From contig CAYFPQ010000022.1 of assembly GCA_964345005.1 (NCBI GenBank), forward strand, positions 1 through 44,605: a stretch of 44,605 nucleotides of DNA. Direction: 5' to 3'. Below, piece by piece: positions 1 to 9,079 of the stretch. The notes beneath the pieces are model-generated. The model saw only the letters and a list, made by a program, of their open reading frames with translations. It was not told the origin of the DNA and did no database searches. Each line of letters opens with the position of its first letter. Position 1 is the stretch's first letter. The DNA is from JABMPJ01 sp964345005. Its GTDB lineage: Bacteria > Verrucomicrobiota > Kiritimatiellia > UBA8416 > JABMPJ01. The position numbers and the translations under genes were made by a program.

Positions 1-130
1 TTCACAGGGACACTACATATGGGGGGTACTTGAGTCAATCAGCCACCCACGTTATTAATAAACAGGCCTCCAAGAAGTGCTCTCAGCGCGTTTGTGTGCG
101 CTAAACTGGTTCGCAAACCTTAGGGATTTC

Positions 131-1270
131 TCACCAGCCCAGCAACAAACCGAGCAGACCAATAGCCAGCCCGACGGCAAAGTTGATCAGCTTCACCCCG
201 AAGAAAGCCCGGCGAGAGTGGGCCAGCATCGGAATCATGCCGTGGCCGTCCTGCACAACGCAGCTTGCCAGCAACGTGCTGAACGGAATCGCGCCTTCGG
301 CGTAGAGAGATACGAATACCATGTGTGGTCCGGATTCCGGAATGATGCCCACCACACAGGCCAACAGCAACAGCAGGACACGGTTATCGACAGCTATCCC
401 GGCCACGTCAACGTGGTTAGTCAGAACCCGTATCACGAGCATAGCCCCAAACGTCCACAGCAGAATCCGCCACACGTGTACACGGAACAGGTGATTCCAC
501 AAGTGCTCGGACAAGAAGTGCTCAGGCACGGTGACCACGATCAACAACCCTACCAGCCCTGTCAGGAGAAGCGTTATACGAATCCAGTCCCACTCCCCGT
601 GCGCGCCATGTCCGTGCTCACCGGCGTGGTTTTCGTCATGTTCGTGAACACACTCCGCGTGCTCGTCATGCCCGCTCTCGCCGCCAAGTTCGAAGTGCTG
701 GTGCCCTATCGATCCGCTGTAGACCCCGACAAGAAAGAGCACCAGAAATGCTGTTAGCCAGAGGCGGTGCGGCGAACAGCGACGCCATTGGTCAATGATC
801 TCACGGCGAGAGAAAGGCGTGCAACGTTGCTCATCCTGGTGAACGGCAGTGTAATCCTCCCGATACTGCCCGGACTCGGTACGGCGCTGTTTGAACAGGA
901 GGTCAGTCAATACACCCGTCGCGACCCCGGCCAGGAACAGCAGTCCTAAGAGCTGGACCGCCCGCTCCGGGAACATGGCGAGCATCACAAAGGCTTCGTC
1001 GCCGCAACTGGCCACCATTGCTGCAACGAGTGAGCCAAAGGTTATGACTCGATGCACATAGAGGCTCGTTACCGCGTACGCCCCAAGACAGCCCGGCGTG
1101 GCACCCAGTCCGCCAGAGAGCAATACCTGGCCTCGGGTGTGACGTGAAAGGGCCTTCTCCCAGGTTCCGCGCGTCGCAACGTTGAGATACTCGATCACAA
1201 GCATCATCACCGCCACAAAGCCAGTGATCATCAGGGCGTGACCCAGTGTTTCGACGAGTAGTCCTATCAT
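131..1270 (-). CDS. Putative 10-TM heavy-metal/arsenic exporter (ArsP_2-like)
   Basis: The 379-residue product is an integral membrane protein with about ten hydrophobic segments in two blocks, separated by a hydrophilic middle. The middle (about residues 188-225) is very rich in His, Asp and Glu (clusters such as HEHDENHAGEHGHGAH), the kind of tract that binds divalent metal. Paired motifs such as GATPGCLGAYA in the first half and GIIPESGPHMVF in the second suggest internal duplication. This matches the family annotated as putative 10TM heavy-metal exporters or manganese/arsenic efflux proteins; the substrate cannot be read from the sequence. The ATG overlaps the stop of the upstream permease gene (ATGA, 4 bases), so the two are translationally coupled, and it is last in a three-gene operon. 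Confidence 0.8.
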   Translation of the reverse strand: MIGLLVETLGHALMITGFVAVMMLVIEYLNVATRGTWEKALSRHTRGQVLLSGGLGATPGCLGAYAVTSLYVHRVITFGSLVAAMVASCGDEAFVMLAMFPERAVQLLGLLFLAGVATGVLTDLLFKQRRTESGQYREDYTAVHQDEQRCTPFSRREIIDQWRRCSPHRLWLTAFLVLFLVGVYSGSIGHQHFELGGESGHDEHAECVHEHDENHAGEHGHGAHGEWDWIRITLLLTGLVGLLIVVTVPEHFLSEHLWNHLFRVHVWRILLWTFGAMLVIRVLTNHVDVAGIAVDNRVLLLLLACVVGIIPESGPHMVFVSLYAEGAIPFSTLLASCVVQDGHGMIPMLAHSRRAFFGVKLINFAVGLAIGLLGLLLGW

Positions 1271-2763
1271 TCGCTATCCCCGTCAGGAGGCCCGTGGTCG
1301 TCTTCGGTGAGTCCATAGGCGGCCGGCCACGCACCCCAACCGTCGTGCGGATGGGTGGGACGCTCAGGCATTCGGGGCGCCATCAGGGATAGGGCAACCC
1401 ATGCCACGAGGCACGTTACGAGACCAACCGTCGAGCCAACCTTTAACCACGCGATGAAATCGATGCCGCGGCGATGTCGCTTCTCGAGTACACCGGCCGC
1501 CATGATGTTAGCGGCCGACCCGATTAGCGTCACATTGCCTCCCAGGCAAGCGCCGAACAACAGCGCCCACCAGAGCGGTGTGGAGCCCAATTCGCGTATG
1601 ACTGGGACAAACGCGGCCACAAACACCACGTTATCGACAAAGGCAGACCCGATGGCCGAGACGCCAATAATGACGGGCAGTAACAGCGACGGCATGTCCT
1701 GAAACGTGGCGGCGAAGTCGGTCGCAATCCTAGCGGCGACCCCGGTATGCTCCAGCGCGCCCGCCTTGGCGAAGAGCATCATGAAGAAGAGCAACTCCCA
1801 CCAGTCCACATCCGACTCGACGTAGTGTTTGGCCCGCTCGCGACGCCAGATCATCAGGGCGCCCGCAATCGCCAGCGGAGCGGTCATGAGCAGCGTATTC
1901 GGCTCCAGCCCAAGGAGCGATTCCACTCGGTGGTGACCTGCAATAACAGCCAGTGTGGCGACGAAAATCACAAGACCACGGTGATACGGCACCTTGACCA
2001 GTGGCCCCAGGTCGAGATTCTGCTTGCGCCGTTCCTCCAGCGCGTCCGAAAGCCCGCGAATATCGCGGCGGAACCAGAACAGCAGCACCCCGATGGCTGC
2101 GATCAAGCAGGCCACCATCACGGGAAAGGACCATACGAGGAAGTCCTCGAAAGTGAAGCCGGCCCTATGACTGATCAGCAGCCCCACCGGGTTACCGATC
2201 ATCGTACCGGCCGACCCGATGTTCGTCGCCATAACCGCCATAATCAGAAACGGCGTGGCCGGCACCCGCAACGTGTCGCAGACCTGAAATACGAGTGCAC
2301 AGACGAAGACGATCGAGGTTACCTCGTCCACAGCACTTGCGAGCAGTGCCGAAAGCACCATCACGGCAAGCGAGAAGGCCAGCCCCGTCATCTGTTTCCG
2401 GCTTACGATGAGCCCGATGATCCAGGAAAAGAAACCCAACTCCTTGAGAGCCCCAACGATCACCATCATACCGGCGAGGAAAATGATGACCGGCAGTTCG
2501 CATGACTCCACGAAGCGGTCCAACGTCAACACATTGCACCCAAAAAGCGCCACGATGCCGAGGAAGCCCACGGCCAAGCGGAATTCCCAGAACAAGAGTG
2601 TAGCCAACACCGTCATCGTAAACACGGCACAGGAGAGCATCTGTGGGGTCGTGTAGCCGACGCTGTGCGTCAGGAGCCCCACTCCGCCGCTCAACAGGAG
2701 AATCAGTGTGCCCCGCATCAGCACTTGACGCACACTCATTCCCTCTCTACGAATCAACGCCAC
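1267..2763 (-). CDS. ArsB/NhaD-superfamily (SLC13-type) ion permease
   Basis: This is a 498-residue polytopic membrane protein of the ion transporter superfamily that includes ArsB, NhaD and SLC13/CitMHS carriers. Two re-entrant signature regions are visible: NIGSAGTMIGNPVGLLI near residue 180 and GGNVTLIGSAANI near residue 410, each with the NxTxIG-like pattern of the inverted-repeat fold. It probably moves Na+/H+, arsenite or a carboxylate across the inner membrane; the ion is not decidable from sequence. GTG at 2763 is chosen because GGGAG lies nine bases upstream and it follows the previous stop by six bases; ATG at 2739 is possible but has almost no spacing from its purine-rich site. It sits between a PTS-EIIA/CBS gene and a metal exporter. 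Confidence 0.8.
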   Translation of the reverse strand: MALIRREGMSVRQVLMRGTLILLLSGGVGLLTHSVGYTTPQMLSCAVFTMTVLATLLFWEFRLAVGFLGIVALFGCNVLTLDRFVESCELPVIIFLAGMMVIVGALKELGFFSWIIGLIVSRKQMTGLAFSLAVMVLSALLASAVDEVTSIVFVCALVFQVCDTLRVPATPFLIMAVMATNIGSAGTMIGNPVGLLISHRAGFTFEDFLVWSFPVMVACLIAAIGVLLFWFRRDIRGLSDALEERRKQNLDLGPLVKVPYHRGLVIFVATLAVIAGHHRVESLLGLEPNTLLMTAPLAIAGALMIWRRERAKHYVESDVDWWELLFFMMLFAKAGALEHTGVAARIATDFAATFQDMPSLLLPVIIGVSAIGSAFVDNVVFVAAFVPVIRELGSTPLWWALLFGACLGGNVTLIGSAANIMAAGVLEKRHRRGIDFIAWLKVGSTVGLVTCLVAWVALSLMAPRMPERPTHPHDGWGAWPAAYGLTEDDHGPPDGDSE

Positions 2764-2769
2764 GACCGT

Positions 2770-3696
2770 CTACTCCCGCAGTACCTTTGCAATGAAATCC
2801 TCGATGGTGATCACTCCAACCAACCGCTCTTCACGCACCACCAGCACTTGGCGCACGCCCCGCTTGCACATGCCCTTGGCGACCTCGATGGCGGGAGCCT
2901 TTTCGTCCACCATCACGTAGTCGTCGCTCATGATGTCGGCCAACCACGTCTTGCCCTCGTTCCGCAGCAACTCGGCAAAAGGCTCGAAGTTGATGATCGG
3001 CGAGAGATCCTCCATCCAGAGGATATAGTCGGGAAGGCAAACCCGCAGCAAAGCATCCGCCGTCACCAGTCCCACGAGTTTACCGTCCGGATCGACGACC
3101 GGCAGATCGGCCAGTTTCTGCCGGGCGAAGAGGTCGATGGCCTTCTCGCAGGGGTCGTCCGAACGCACACTGATGAATTCGTCATTCATAATGTCACCGG
3201 CACAGACGTAGTCCGGAAGCACGAGACCGCCACGCTCGAAAAAGTGCCATACCCCGTCGGCCGTATCCAGCGCAGCCACCTTGTCGGCGGAACCCGGCGT
3301 CTTCAATATGCGGGCCAGCGACGCGACGGCCTGGAGGTAGGCCGCCGGTGAGTCGTGGGGGGCCAGGACCAGGATGACCAAGTGGGCCAGCCCGTCCTCT
3401 TCATCGCTGAAGCGCACGCCCTGCTCCGACGTGGCCACGGCCACTACAAGCCGCTTCAGCTCACGCAGACGCGCATGCGGCATGGCAATTCCCGGGGCCA
3501 TCACGCTCGGCAGCAGGGCTTCCCGCTCAATCACCGACTTCAGCACGTCGTCAAGCTCTCCGTGCTCCAGCGCCGGACCCAGGGCATGGACCATCTCGCG
3601 GATCAGATCATCGCGATCGGTCAGCGGCGTATGACAGAGCACCTGGTAAGAGGTGAAGAGCGAAGCAAAACTGGTTCCATTCGTCGACTCTGCCAT
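2770..3696 (-). CDS. PTS EIIA (fructose-type) domain fused to a CBS pair
   Basis: Residues about 1-150 form a PTS EIIA type-2 domain with the phosphorylatable His in GIAMPHAR (about residue 72). Residues about 165-305 are two CBS domains (DIMNDEFISVRSDDPCEKAIDL... and DIMSDDYVMV...), each ending in the usual LVGLVT or LVGVIT strand. No EIIB or EIIC component is nearby, so a regulatory role is more likely than sugar uptake: a phosphorylation- and adenylate-sensing soluble protein controlling the two membrane transporters encoded just downstream (6-base gap to the next gene). That control role is inference from operon position. ATG at 3696 is used; no strong ribosome binding site is visible. 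It is divergent from the M42 peptidase gene across 118 bases. Confidence 0.85.
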   Translation of the reverse strand: MAESTNGTSFASLFTSYQVLCHTPLTDRDDLIREMVHALGPALEHGELDDVLKSVIEREALLPSVMAPGIAMPHARLRELKRLVVAVATSEQGVRFSDEEDGLAHLVILVLAPHDSPAAYLQAVASLARILKTPGSADKVAALDTADGVWHFFERGGLVLPDYVCAGDIMNDEFISVRSDDPCEKAIDLFARQKLADLPVVDPDGKLVGLVTADALLRVCLPDYILWMEDLSPIINFEPFAELLRNEGKTWLADIMSDDYVMVDEKAPAIEVAKGMCKRGVRQVLVVREERLVGVITIEDFIAKVLRE

Positions 3697-3737
3697 GGAG
3701 AAAAACTAACACCGAGGCTGTCGCTTGTCTACACCGC

Positions 3738-3765
3738 TTGACATGCCAAAACAACACGCTACCAT
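3738..3765 (+). promoter_or_regulatory. Candidate sigma70 promoter for the M42 peptidase gene
   Basis: A perfect TTGACA -35 box (3738-3743) is followed after 16 bases by TACCAT (3760-3765), four of six matches to TATAAT. It lies 50 bases upstream of the chosen ATG at 3815 in the divergent spacer. Confidence 0.45.
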
Positions 3766-3814
3766 CACCGGAAAGCATCGCCGAACAAATGGACGAAGAG
3801 AACGGAGCCCCGAC

Positions 3815-4876
3815 ATGAACCGCACTGCCCTTACCTTCTTCAAGAGCCTCATGGCTACCCCCAGTCCAACGGGATGGGAGCATCGCGGCCAGAATGTCGT
3901 GGCTGAATACATGAAGCGCTATGCCGACACGGTCGAGACAGACGTGCATGGCAGCGTACATGGCGTACTGAATCCAAACGCCAAGGTTCGCGTCATGCTG
4001 GCCGGACACTGCGACGAGATTGGACTGATGGTGCAGTACATCAGTGACAAAGGCCTTATCACCATGTCGGCCCTGGGCGGTGTCAACGTTCCGCTTCTGC
4101 AAGGAGAGCGCATCATCGTCCATACGGCCAAAGGTCCGGTTCCAGGCGTCGTCGGTGTAATGCCAATCCACATGATCGAGCCAAAGGACCGCGAGAAGGC
4201 CGCCACCAAGATCCACGAACTGTGGGTCGATATCGGGGCCAAGACCCGGAAGGATGCCGAGAAGGTAGTTCAGCTTGGCGACGTCGCTACGATCGATGCG
4301 GGCTGGACCGAGCTGAAAAATGGATTGGTGGCCTGCCGGGGCTTTGATGACCGCGCCGGCGCATTCGTGGTCGCGGATGTCCTGCGCCTTCTCAAGAACA
4401 AGCCACTCAAGGTCGCCGTTCACGCGGTCAGCACGGTACAGGAAGAGGTCGGCCTACGTGGGGGCCGCACGGCCGCCTTCACGATAGATCCCCATATTGG
4501 GATTGCTGTGGATGTTGGTTTTGCCACCGACTATCCGGGCATGAACGAGAAGATCGTCGGAACGGCTAACTTGGGTGGCGGCCCGATCCTGCACATGGGC
4601 CCCACGTACAACCACAAGTTGCTGGACAAGATCCGCGCGACCGCAACAAAGGCCAAGATCAAGACACAGATCCAGCCCGAGTCTCGTGGTATGGGCACCG
4701 ATGCCTATGCCATGCAGATGACACGCGGCGGCGTCGCGGCGGGACTGATCAGCGTTCCCAGCCGCTACATGCACAGCCCGGTCGAGACCATCGCGCTCAA
4801 AGACGCCGAGGCGACCGCCAAGCTGATCGCGGAGACGGTCATGAACCTGACCGGACGCGAACGGTTCGTTCGCTAG
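3815..4876 (+). CDS. M42 family metallopeptidase (glutamyl aminopeptidase type)
   Basis: This is a 353-residue cytosolic aminopeptidase of family M42, a dinuclear metal enzyme that assembles into large TET particles. All expected metal and catalytic positions are visible: His and Asp in AGHCDEIG (about residue 66), the bridging Asp in GFDDRAG (about 180), the Glu pair in TVQEEVGLRGG (about 212), Asp in AVDVG (about 235) and His in RYMHSPVE (about 320). The frame is open upstream to 3725, but ATG at 3815 has GGAG seven bases before it and begins the family homology (FFKSLMATPSPTGWE). It stands alone, divergent from the EIIA-CBS operon, with a good promoter-like sequence upstream. Family assignment is secure; the peptide substrates are unknown. 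Confidence 0.93.
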   Translation: MNRTALTFFKSLMATPSPTGWEHRGQNVVAEYMKRYADTVETDVHGSVHGVLNPNAKVRVMLAGHCDEIGLMVQYISDKGLITMSALGGVNVPLLQGERIIVHTAKGPVPGVVGVMPIHMIEPKDREKAATKIHELWVDIGAKTRKDAEKVVQLGDVATIDAGWTELKNGLVACRGFDDRAGAFVVADVLRLLKNKPLKVAVHAVSTVQEEVGLRGGRTAAFTIDPHIGIAVDVGFATDYPGMNEKIVGTANLGGGPILHMGPTYNHKLLDKIRATATKAKIKTQIQPESRGMGTDAYAMQMTRGGVAAGLISVPSRYMHSPVETIALKDAEATAKLIAETVMNLTGRERFVR

Positions 4877-5236
4877 CTGGGATCGGTTGGTAAGGCGGAC
4901 GCCCGTCAGCCAGTCCGGCCACGACGTCGGTGGAAATCCGTTGGCTACCCTGTCCACGCGTCTCGCGGTCCTACACACCGGACCGGCTGGGGGCCACCCT
5001 ATTTTGGAGCATCGCTCGTGCCACACTGGCCAATATTGCGTCTTTGTGGGTCTGTGAGCGCGATCTTCACACCATTTTCACGGGTTTTGGACACCCCCGT
5101 TGCGAGACGCATACATCGGTGTTCCACCTTTCTCAGTGGTGCGTATCAGTTCTGAGAACGGCTATTGCAATCGCCCGCCTGAATGCCTACACTTCAACGT
5201 TTTGGAGACCCCGAATTGCGGTTCGTGGAGAGTGTT
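4877..5236 (+). other. Intergenic region, 360 bases, no gene seen
   Basis: No convincing coding region is visible. Frames open through it have no recognisable protein character. Its 3' end carries the candidate promoter of the ankyrin/MORN gene. No terminator hairpin with a T run was found after the M42 gene. Confidence 0.5.
5165..5193 (+). promoter_or_regulatory. Candidate sigma70 promoter for the ankyrin/MORN-leuS operon
   Basis: TTGCAA (5165-5170) is separated by 17 bases from TACACT (5188-5193). A start near 5200 would leave a leader of about 37 bases before the ATG at 5237. Both boxes match the consensus at four or five of six positions. Confidence 0.4.
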
Positions 5237-6382
5237 ATGCGTGTAAAGTGGATAGGCGTGCTGACGGCATTGATGGCCATAGGGCTGGCATCCGCTGACC
5301 TCAGGGCAGCAGAGATTCACGACCTGATCAAAGACGGCGACCTGGAGAATCTGTCAGCGCTACTACGTGATGGCAACGCGGCAGCTCTTGTAATGGCACG
5401 CGCCAAGGGGGGATCGACGCCCCTCCACTGGGCGGCCGTCCACAGTTTTCCCGAGGCAGCCAGACTACTCATCGACAACGGGGCCGACGTCAAGGCGGAG
5501 ACGGACAACGGGTCTACCCCCCTGCACTGGGCGGCGAACCGTGACAGTCTGCCGATCGCCGAACTACTGATAGCGCATGGGGCTGATGTCAACGCGGCGT
5601 CATCCAAGAACTACACCCCCATGCACTGGGCCGCGATCGGCAGCGCACCGGAAGTGGCTGCTGTCCTGTTGAAGGCAGGTGGTGACGTCAATGTACAGGG
5701 CAACGATGGGATCACGCCCCTCCACTGGGCTACCCGCAAGGATGGCGTAAGAACCATCGAACTGCTCCTCAAGGCCGGTGCCGATCCCACGATTGCGGCA
5801 AACGATGACACGAGTCCGGTCGACTGGGCGAAGAGCGCGGCGGCACAAGCCCTGTTCGACAGGTATGCAGCCAAGCCCACCCCTACCCCCGAGGCCCCGC
5901 TCGAACCCCAACCTGCTGCCTCCGCTGCGCCATCCGCCACGGGTGCGACCGAGATCGAGACGCGTACGCATGTCTTTGCTGATGGCTCGCGCTACGAGGG
6001 AACCTGGCTGAAGAAGAAGATGCACGGTCCCGGCACGTTGACCTTCCCGAACGGCGAATCGTATACCGGCGAGTGGCTTGACGGACTTAAGCATGGCGTT
6101 GGGCTCTACAGCTTCCCTGATGGTGAGCAGTACAACGGTCACTGGGTTAAGGGCGAGATGGACGGCCAAGGCGCTTACTCGTTTGCCAATGGGGGTCGGC
6201 TTTCCGGCATGTGGAAAGACGGTTCCCTCTTGAGCGGAAGCGGCACCTACATCTTTGGCGACGGTGATCGCTACGAAGGTCAGTGGCGCAACGACCAGAT
6301 CTGGGGGCAGGGCGTCTACACCACGAAGGCCGGTGAGCGTATCGAGGGTTTCTGGGAGAAAGGGCGACCGGTCGAGCGATGA
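5237..6382 (+). CDS. Exported ankyrin-repeat and MORN-repeat protein
   Basis: The 381-residue product starts with a signal peptide (MRVKWIGVLTALMAIGLASA, cleavage probably near residues 20-26). Residues about 30-215 hold five ankyrin repeats with the TPLHWAA core and GADV turns. A Pro/Ala-rich linker (TPTPEAPLEPQP) follows, then about five MORN repeats (YEGTW...GPGTLTFPNG, YTGEW, YNGHW, LSGMW, YEGQW) run to the end. Both repeat types are binding scaffolds without catalysis, so a periplasmic or surface protein-binding role is inferred. ATG at 5237 is preferred to an upstream in-frame ATG at 5183 because GGAG precedes it at good spacing and the signal peptide begins there. The stop overlaps the leuS start (ATGA), an unusual coupling of an exported repeat protein to a tRNA synthetase. 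Confidence 0.85.
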   Translation: MRVKWIGVLTALMAIGLASADLRAAEIHDLIKDGDLENLSALLRDGNAAALVMARAKGGSTPLHWAAVHSFPEAARLLIDNGADVKAETDNGSTPLHWAANRDSLPIAELLIAHGADVNAASSKNYTPMHWAAIGSAPEVAAVLLKAGGDVNVQGNDGITPLHWATRKDGVRTIELLLKAGADPTIAANDDTSPVDWAKSAAAQALFDRYAAKPTPTPEAPLEPQPAASAAPSATGATEIETRTHVFADGSRYEGTWLKKKMHGPGTLTFPNGESYTGEWLDGLKHGVGLYSFPDGEQYNGHWVKGEMDGQGAYSFANGGRLSGMWKDGSLLSGSGTYIFGDGDRYEGQWRNDQIWGQGVYTTKAGERIEGFWEKGRPVER

Positions 6383-8886
6383 ACAGGAAGTACGAGCCGA
6401 AGGCTCTTGAGACACGCTGGCAGGAGTTCTGGGCCGATAACGACATTTTCAGAGTCGATACCACTGGCGCGACCAAACCGTACTACTGCCTCACCATGTT
6501 CCCCTACCCCTCCGGCACGATGCATGTCGGACACGGACGTAACTACATCATCGGCGATGTCGTGGTGCGCTACAAAACCATGCAGGGCTACGATGTGCTT
6601 TCCCCTATGGGCTGGGACGCCTTCGGGCTGCCTGCCGAAAACGCCGCCAAGCAACTCGGCATCCATCCCAAGGAATCCACGACACGCAACATCACGCAGA
6701 TGAAGCGTCAGCTTCGGTCGTGGGGTGTCGCCTACGACTGGGACCGCGAAGTGGCCACCTGTCACCCCGACTACTACCGCTGGACACAATGGATCTTCCT
6801 GAAGCTGCACGAACGAGGCTTGGCCTATCAGAAGGCCGCTCCCGTCAATTGGTGCGAGCTTTGCACAACACTTGCCAATGAGGAGGTGCTGGCCGACGGT
6901 ACCTGCGAGCGCTGCGGACGCCCGGTCGTAAAGAAGAACCTGAAACAGTGGTTCTTCAAGATCACCGAGTACGCCCAGCCGCTCTTGGATGACTTGGAGT
7001 TGCTCGAACAGTGGCCCGAGAAGGTGCGCCACATGCAGGCCAACTGGATCGGCCGCTCCGAAGGTGCCAAGGTCAACTTCAGCATCGACGAAACTGGCGA
7101 GGAGACGCCCATCTTCACCACGCGACCCGATACGATACACGGCGTGACATTCATGGCGATCGCTCCCGAGCATCCGCTCGTCGAACAGCTTGTGAAGGGT
7201 ACCGAGCACGAGCAAGAGGTGATGGCCTTCGTACAGAAGCAGCTCATGATTTCCGCCGCCGAACGTGCCGACGACGCCACGAAAAAAGAAGGCGTCTTCA
7301 CCGGTTTCCATGTGCGCAACCCATACAACGGTGAGACCGCCCCGCTGTGGGTAACCAACTACGTGCTGATGGACTACGGTACCGGTATCGTCATGGCGGT
7401 GCCGGCCCACGACCAGCGCGATTTCGAGTTCGCCAAGCAGTACGACATCCCCATCAAGGTCGTGATCCAGAACGAGGACAACTCGCTCGAGCCGGCCACA
7501 ATGACCGAGGCCTATATAGACAACGGCACGATCGTGAACTCCGGCCAGTTCAATGGCATGGGTAATCGCGAGGCCATCCAGGCAATGACCCAGTACGCCA
7601 AGGATGAGGGATTCGGCGATTTCACAGTGCATTTCCGTATCCGCGACTGGCTGATTAGCCGTCAACGCTACTGGGGCGCTCCCATTCCGATCGTCCATTG
7701 CGGTGACTGCGGTGCCGTCCCCGTGCCGGATGACCAGCTCCCCGTCGAACTCCCCGACGACGTCGATTTCCAGACCGATCACGGGAACCCGCTTGCGCGT
7801 CAGGAGAGCTTTGTGGCGACTACCTGCCCCACATGCGGCAAGCCGGCCCAGCGCGAGACCGACACCCTGGCCCAGTGGCTCTGCTCCTGCTGGTATTTCC
7901 TGCGTTACGTCAACCCACGCTTGGACTGCGCCGCCTTCAGCAAGGACGACGTCGACAAGTGGTTGCCGGTTGACCAGTATATCGGTGGTATTGAGCATGC
8001 CGTGCTTCACCTGCTCTACTCGCGCTTCATCCTCAAGGTCCTTCACGATGCCGGCTACTGCGGCTTCCGCGAGCCTTTCAACGCGCTCTTTACGCAAGGC
8101 ATGATCTGCAAACGCAGCGAGAAGGATGGCCAGCTTTACAAGATGTCGAAGTCGAAGGGCAACGTGGTCAGCCCCGACGAGCTGATCGAGTCGTATGGCG
8201 CGGATACGCTACGCCTCTACACCCTCTTCATCGGCCCACCCGAGAAGGATGCCGAGTGGAACGACCAGGGCATCGAGGGCGCATCGCGTTTTCTGCGCCG
8301 CTTCTGGCGCCGGGTCTTCGATCACCACGACCTACTGAGAAGCGCCCCGACCGAGGTCGGTGACCTGTCTGCCATGGGTGAGAGCGAGCGTGATCTCTAC
8401 CGTAAGCTCCACGAGACCATCGAACAGATCACACACGATATGGAGGGCGGTTTCCATTTCAACTCCGCCATTGCCGCGATCATGGAGCTGAGCAACAGCG
8501 TCGACGCCTGCAATGTAACAGACGACAGCCCGGACAGTATGAAAGCGGTCTTCCGCGCTTCAGTCGAGGCGATGACGCTCCTGCTGTCGCCATTCGCGCC
8601 ACACATCGCCGAGGAAATCTGGTCCGAGCTCGGGCACGAGGGATCTGTGCTACGCGCTGAATGGCCGAAGGTAAACAAGGACGCCCTCGCGCGCGAAACG
8701 GTAGAACTGGTTGTACAGGTCAACGGCAAGGTCCGCGGGCGCCTGACTGCGGCTGTCGATATGCCACAAGCCGACCTGGAAGCCGTGGCGCTGGCGGAAA
8801 CGTCGATTCAGAAGCACCTCGAGGGCAAAACGGTCCGCAAAGTCATCATCGTCCCGAATCGCCTGGTCAACATCGCGGCGTCGTGA
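6379..8886 (+). CDS. leuS: Leucyl-tRNA synthetase
   Basis: This is a full-length 835-residue class I synthetase that charges tRNA-Leu. The HIGH-type motif appears as PYPSGTMHVGHGRNY near residue 40 and the KMSKS loop as KMSKSKGNVVSPDE near residue 590. Cys pairs (CELC/CERC near 154-177; CGDC and CPTC near 440-490) suggest zinc knuckles. The CP1 editing domain contains the conserved TTRPDT and the GTGIVMAVPAHDQRD segment. The C-terminal anticodon-binding and small terminal domains are present (VVQVNGKVRGR). The start overlaps the ankyrin/MORN stop by four bases, and the next small gene overlaps its stop by three. No anomaly in the catalytic core is seen. Confidence 0.98.
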   Translation: MNRKYEPKALETRWQEFWADNDIFRVDTTGATKPYYCLTMFPYPSGTMHVGHGRNYIIGDVVVRYKTMQGYDVLSPMGWDAFGLPAENAAKQLGIHPKESTTRNITQMKRQLRSWGVAYDWDREVATCHPDYYRWTQWIFLKLHERGLAYQKAAPVNWCELCTTLANEEVLADGTCERCGRPVVKKNLKQWFFKITEYAQPLLDDLELLEQWPEKVRHMQANWIGRSEGAKVNFSIDETGEETPIFTTRPDTIHGVTFMAIAPEHPLVEQLVKGTEHEQEVMAFVQKQLMISAAERADDATKKEGVFTGFHVRNPYNGETAPLWVTNYVLMDYGTGIVMAVPAHDQRDFEFAKQYDIPIKVVIQNEDNSLEPATMTEAYIDNGTIVNSGQFNGMGNREAIQAMTQYAKDEGFGDFTVHFRIRDWLISRQRYWGAPIPIVHCGDCGAVPVPDDQLPVELPDDVDFQTDHGNPLARQESFVATTCPTCGKPAQRETDTLAQWLCSCWYFLRYVNPRLDCAAFSKDDVDKWLPVDQYIGGIEHAVLHLLYSRFILKVLHDAGYCGFREPFNALFTQGMICKRSEKDGQLYKMSKSKGNVVSPDELIESYGADTLRLYTLFIGPPEKDAEWNDQGIEGASRFLRRFWRRVFDHHDLLRSAPTEVGDLSAMGESERDLYRKLHETIEQITHDMEGGFHFNSAIAAIMELSNSVDACNVTDDSPDSMKAVFRASVEAMTLLLSPFAPHIAEEIWSELGHEGSVLRAEWPKVNKDALARETVELVVQVNGKVRGRLTAAVDMPQADLEAVALAETSIQKHLEGKTVRKVIIVPNRLVNIAAS

Positions 8887-9071
8887 ACTCGCGCTTCCAC
8901 AAGTTCCTACTCAGAACCTGGGATGCCATCTCCGGTCAAGCTCGCACCGTTGTCAAAGCCTGCTTCGGACTGACGCCCCACGAACAGACCGCCCTAACCC
9001 TCGTCCTCGCCCTCATCCTCCTAGGCCTGACGACTCGCTTCGCCATTCGGGTGCTGGGGCTCCGCTTCTGA
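8883..9071 (+). CDS. Small single-pass membrane protein (62 aa), downstream of leuS
   Basis: A GTG start at 8883 overlaps the leuS stop (GTGA). The 62-residue product has a basic amphipathic front, then LTPHEQTALTLVLALILLGL, a hydrophobic helix from about residue 38, and a short basic end. The T-P-x-E motif just before a single membrane helix resembles the N-terminal anchor of ComEA-like or other membrane-anchored proteins, but no helix-hairpin-helix domain follows, so it may be a stand-alone anchor or a truncated form. Function is unknown. It would be expressed only by coupling to leuS. Confidence 0.55.
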   Translation: MNSRFHKFLLRTWDAISGQARTVVKACFGLTPHEQTALTLVLALILLGLTTRFAIRVLGLRF

Positions 9072-9079
9072 GACGTCTC

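Noticed and set aside
6316..8097. A 593-codon open frame on the minus strand opposite leuS
   Set aside because: It is antisense to a fully conserved leuS, has no domain character, and reflects codon bias of the sense gene.
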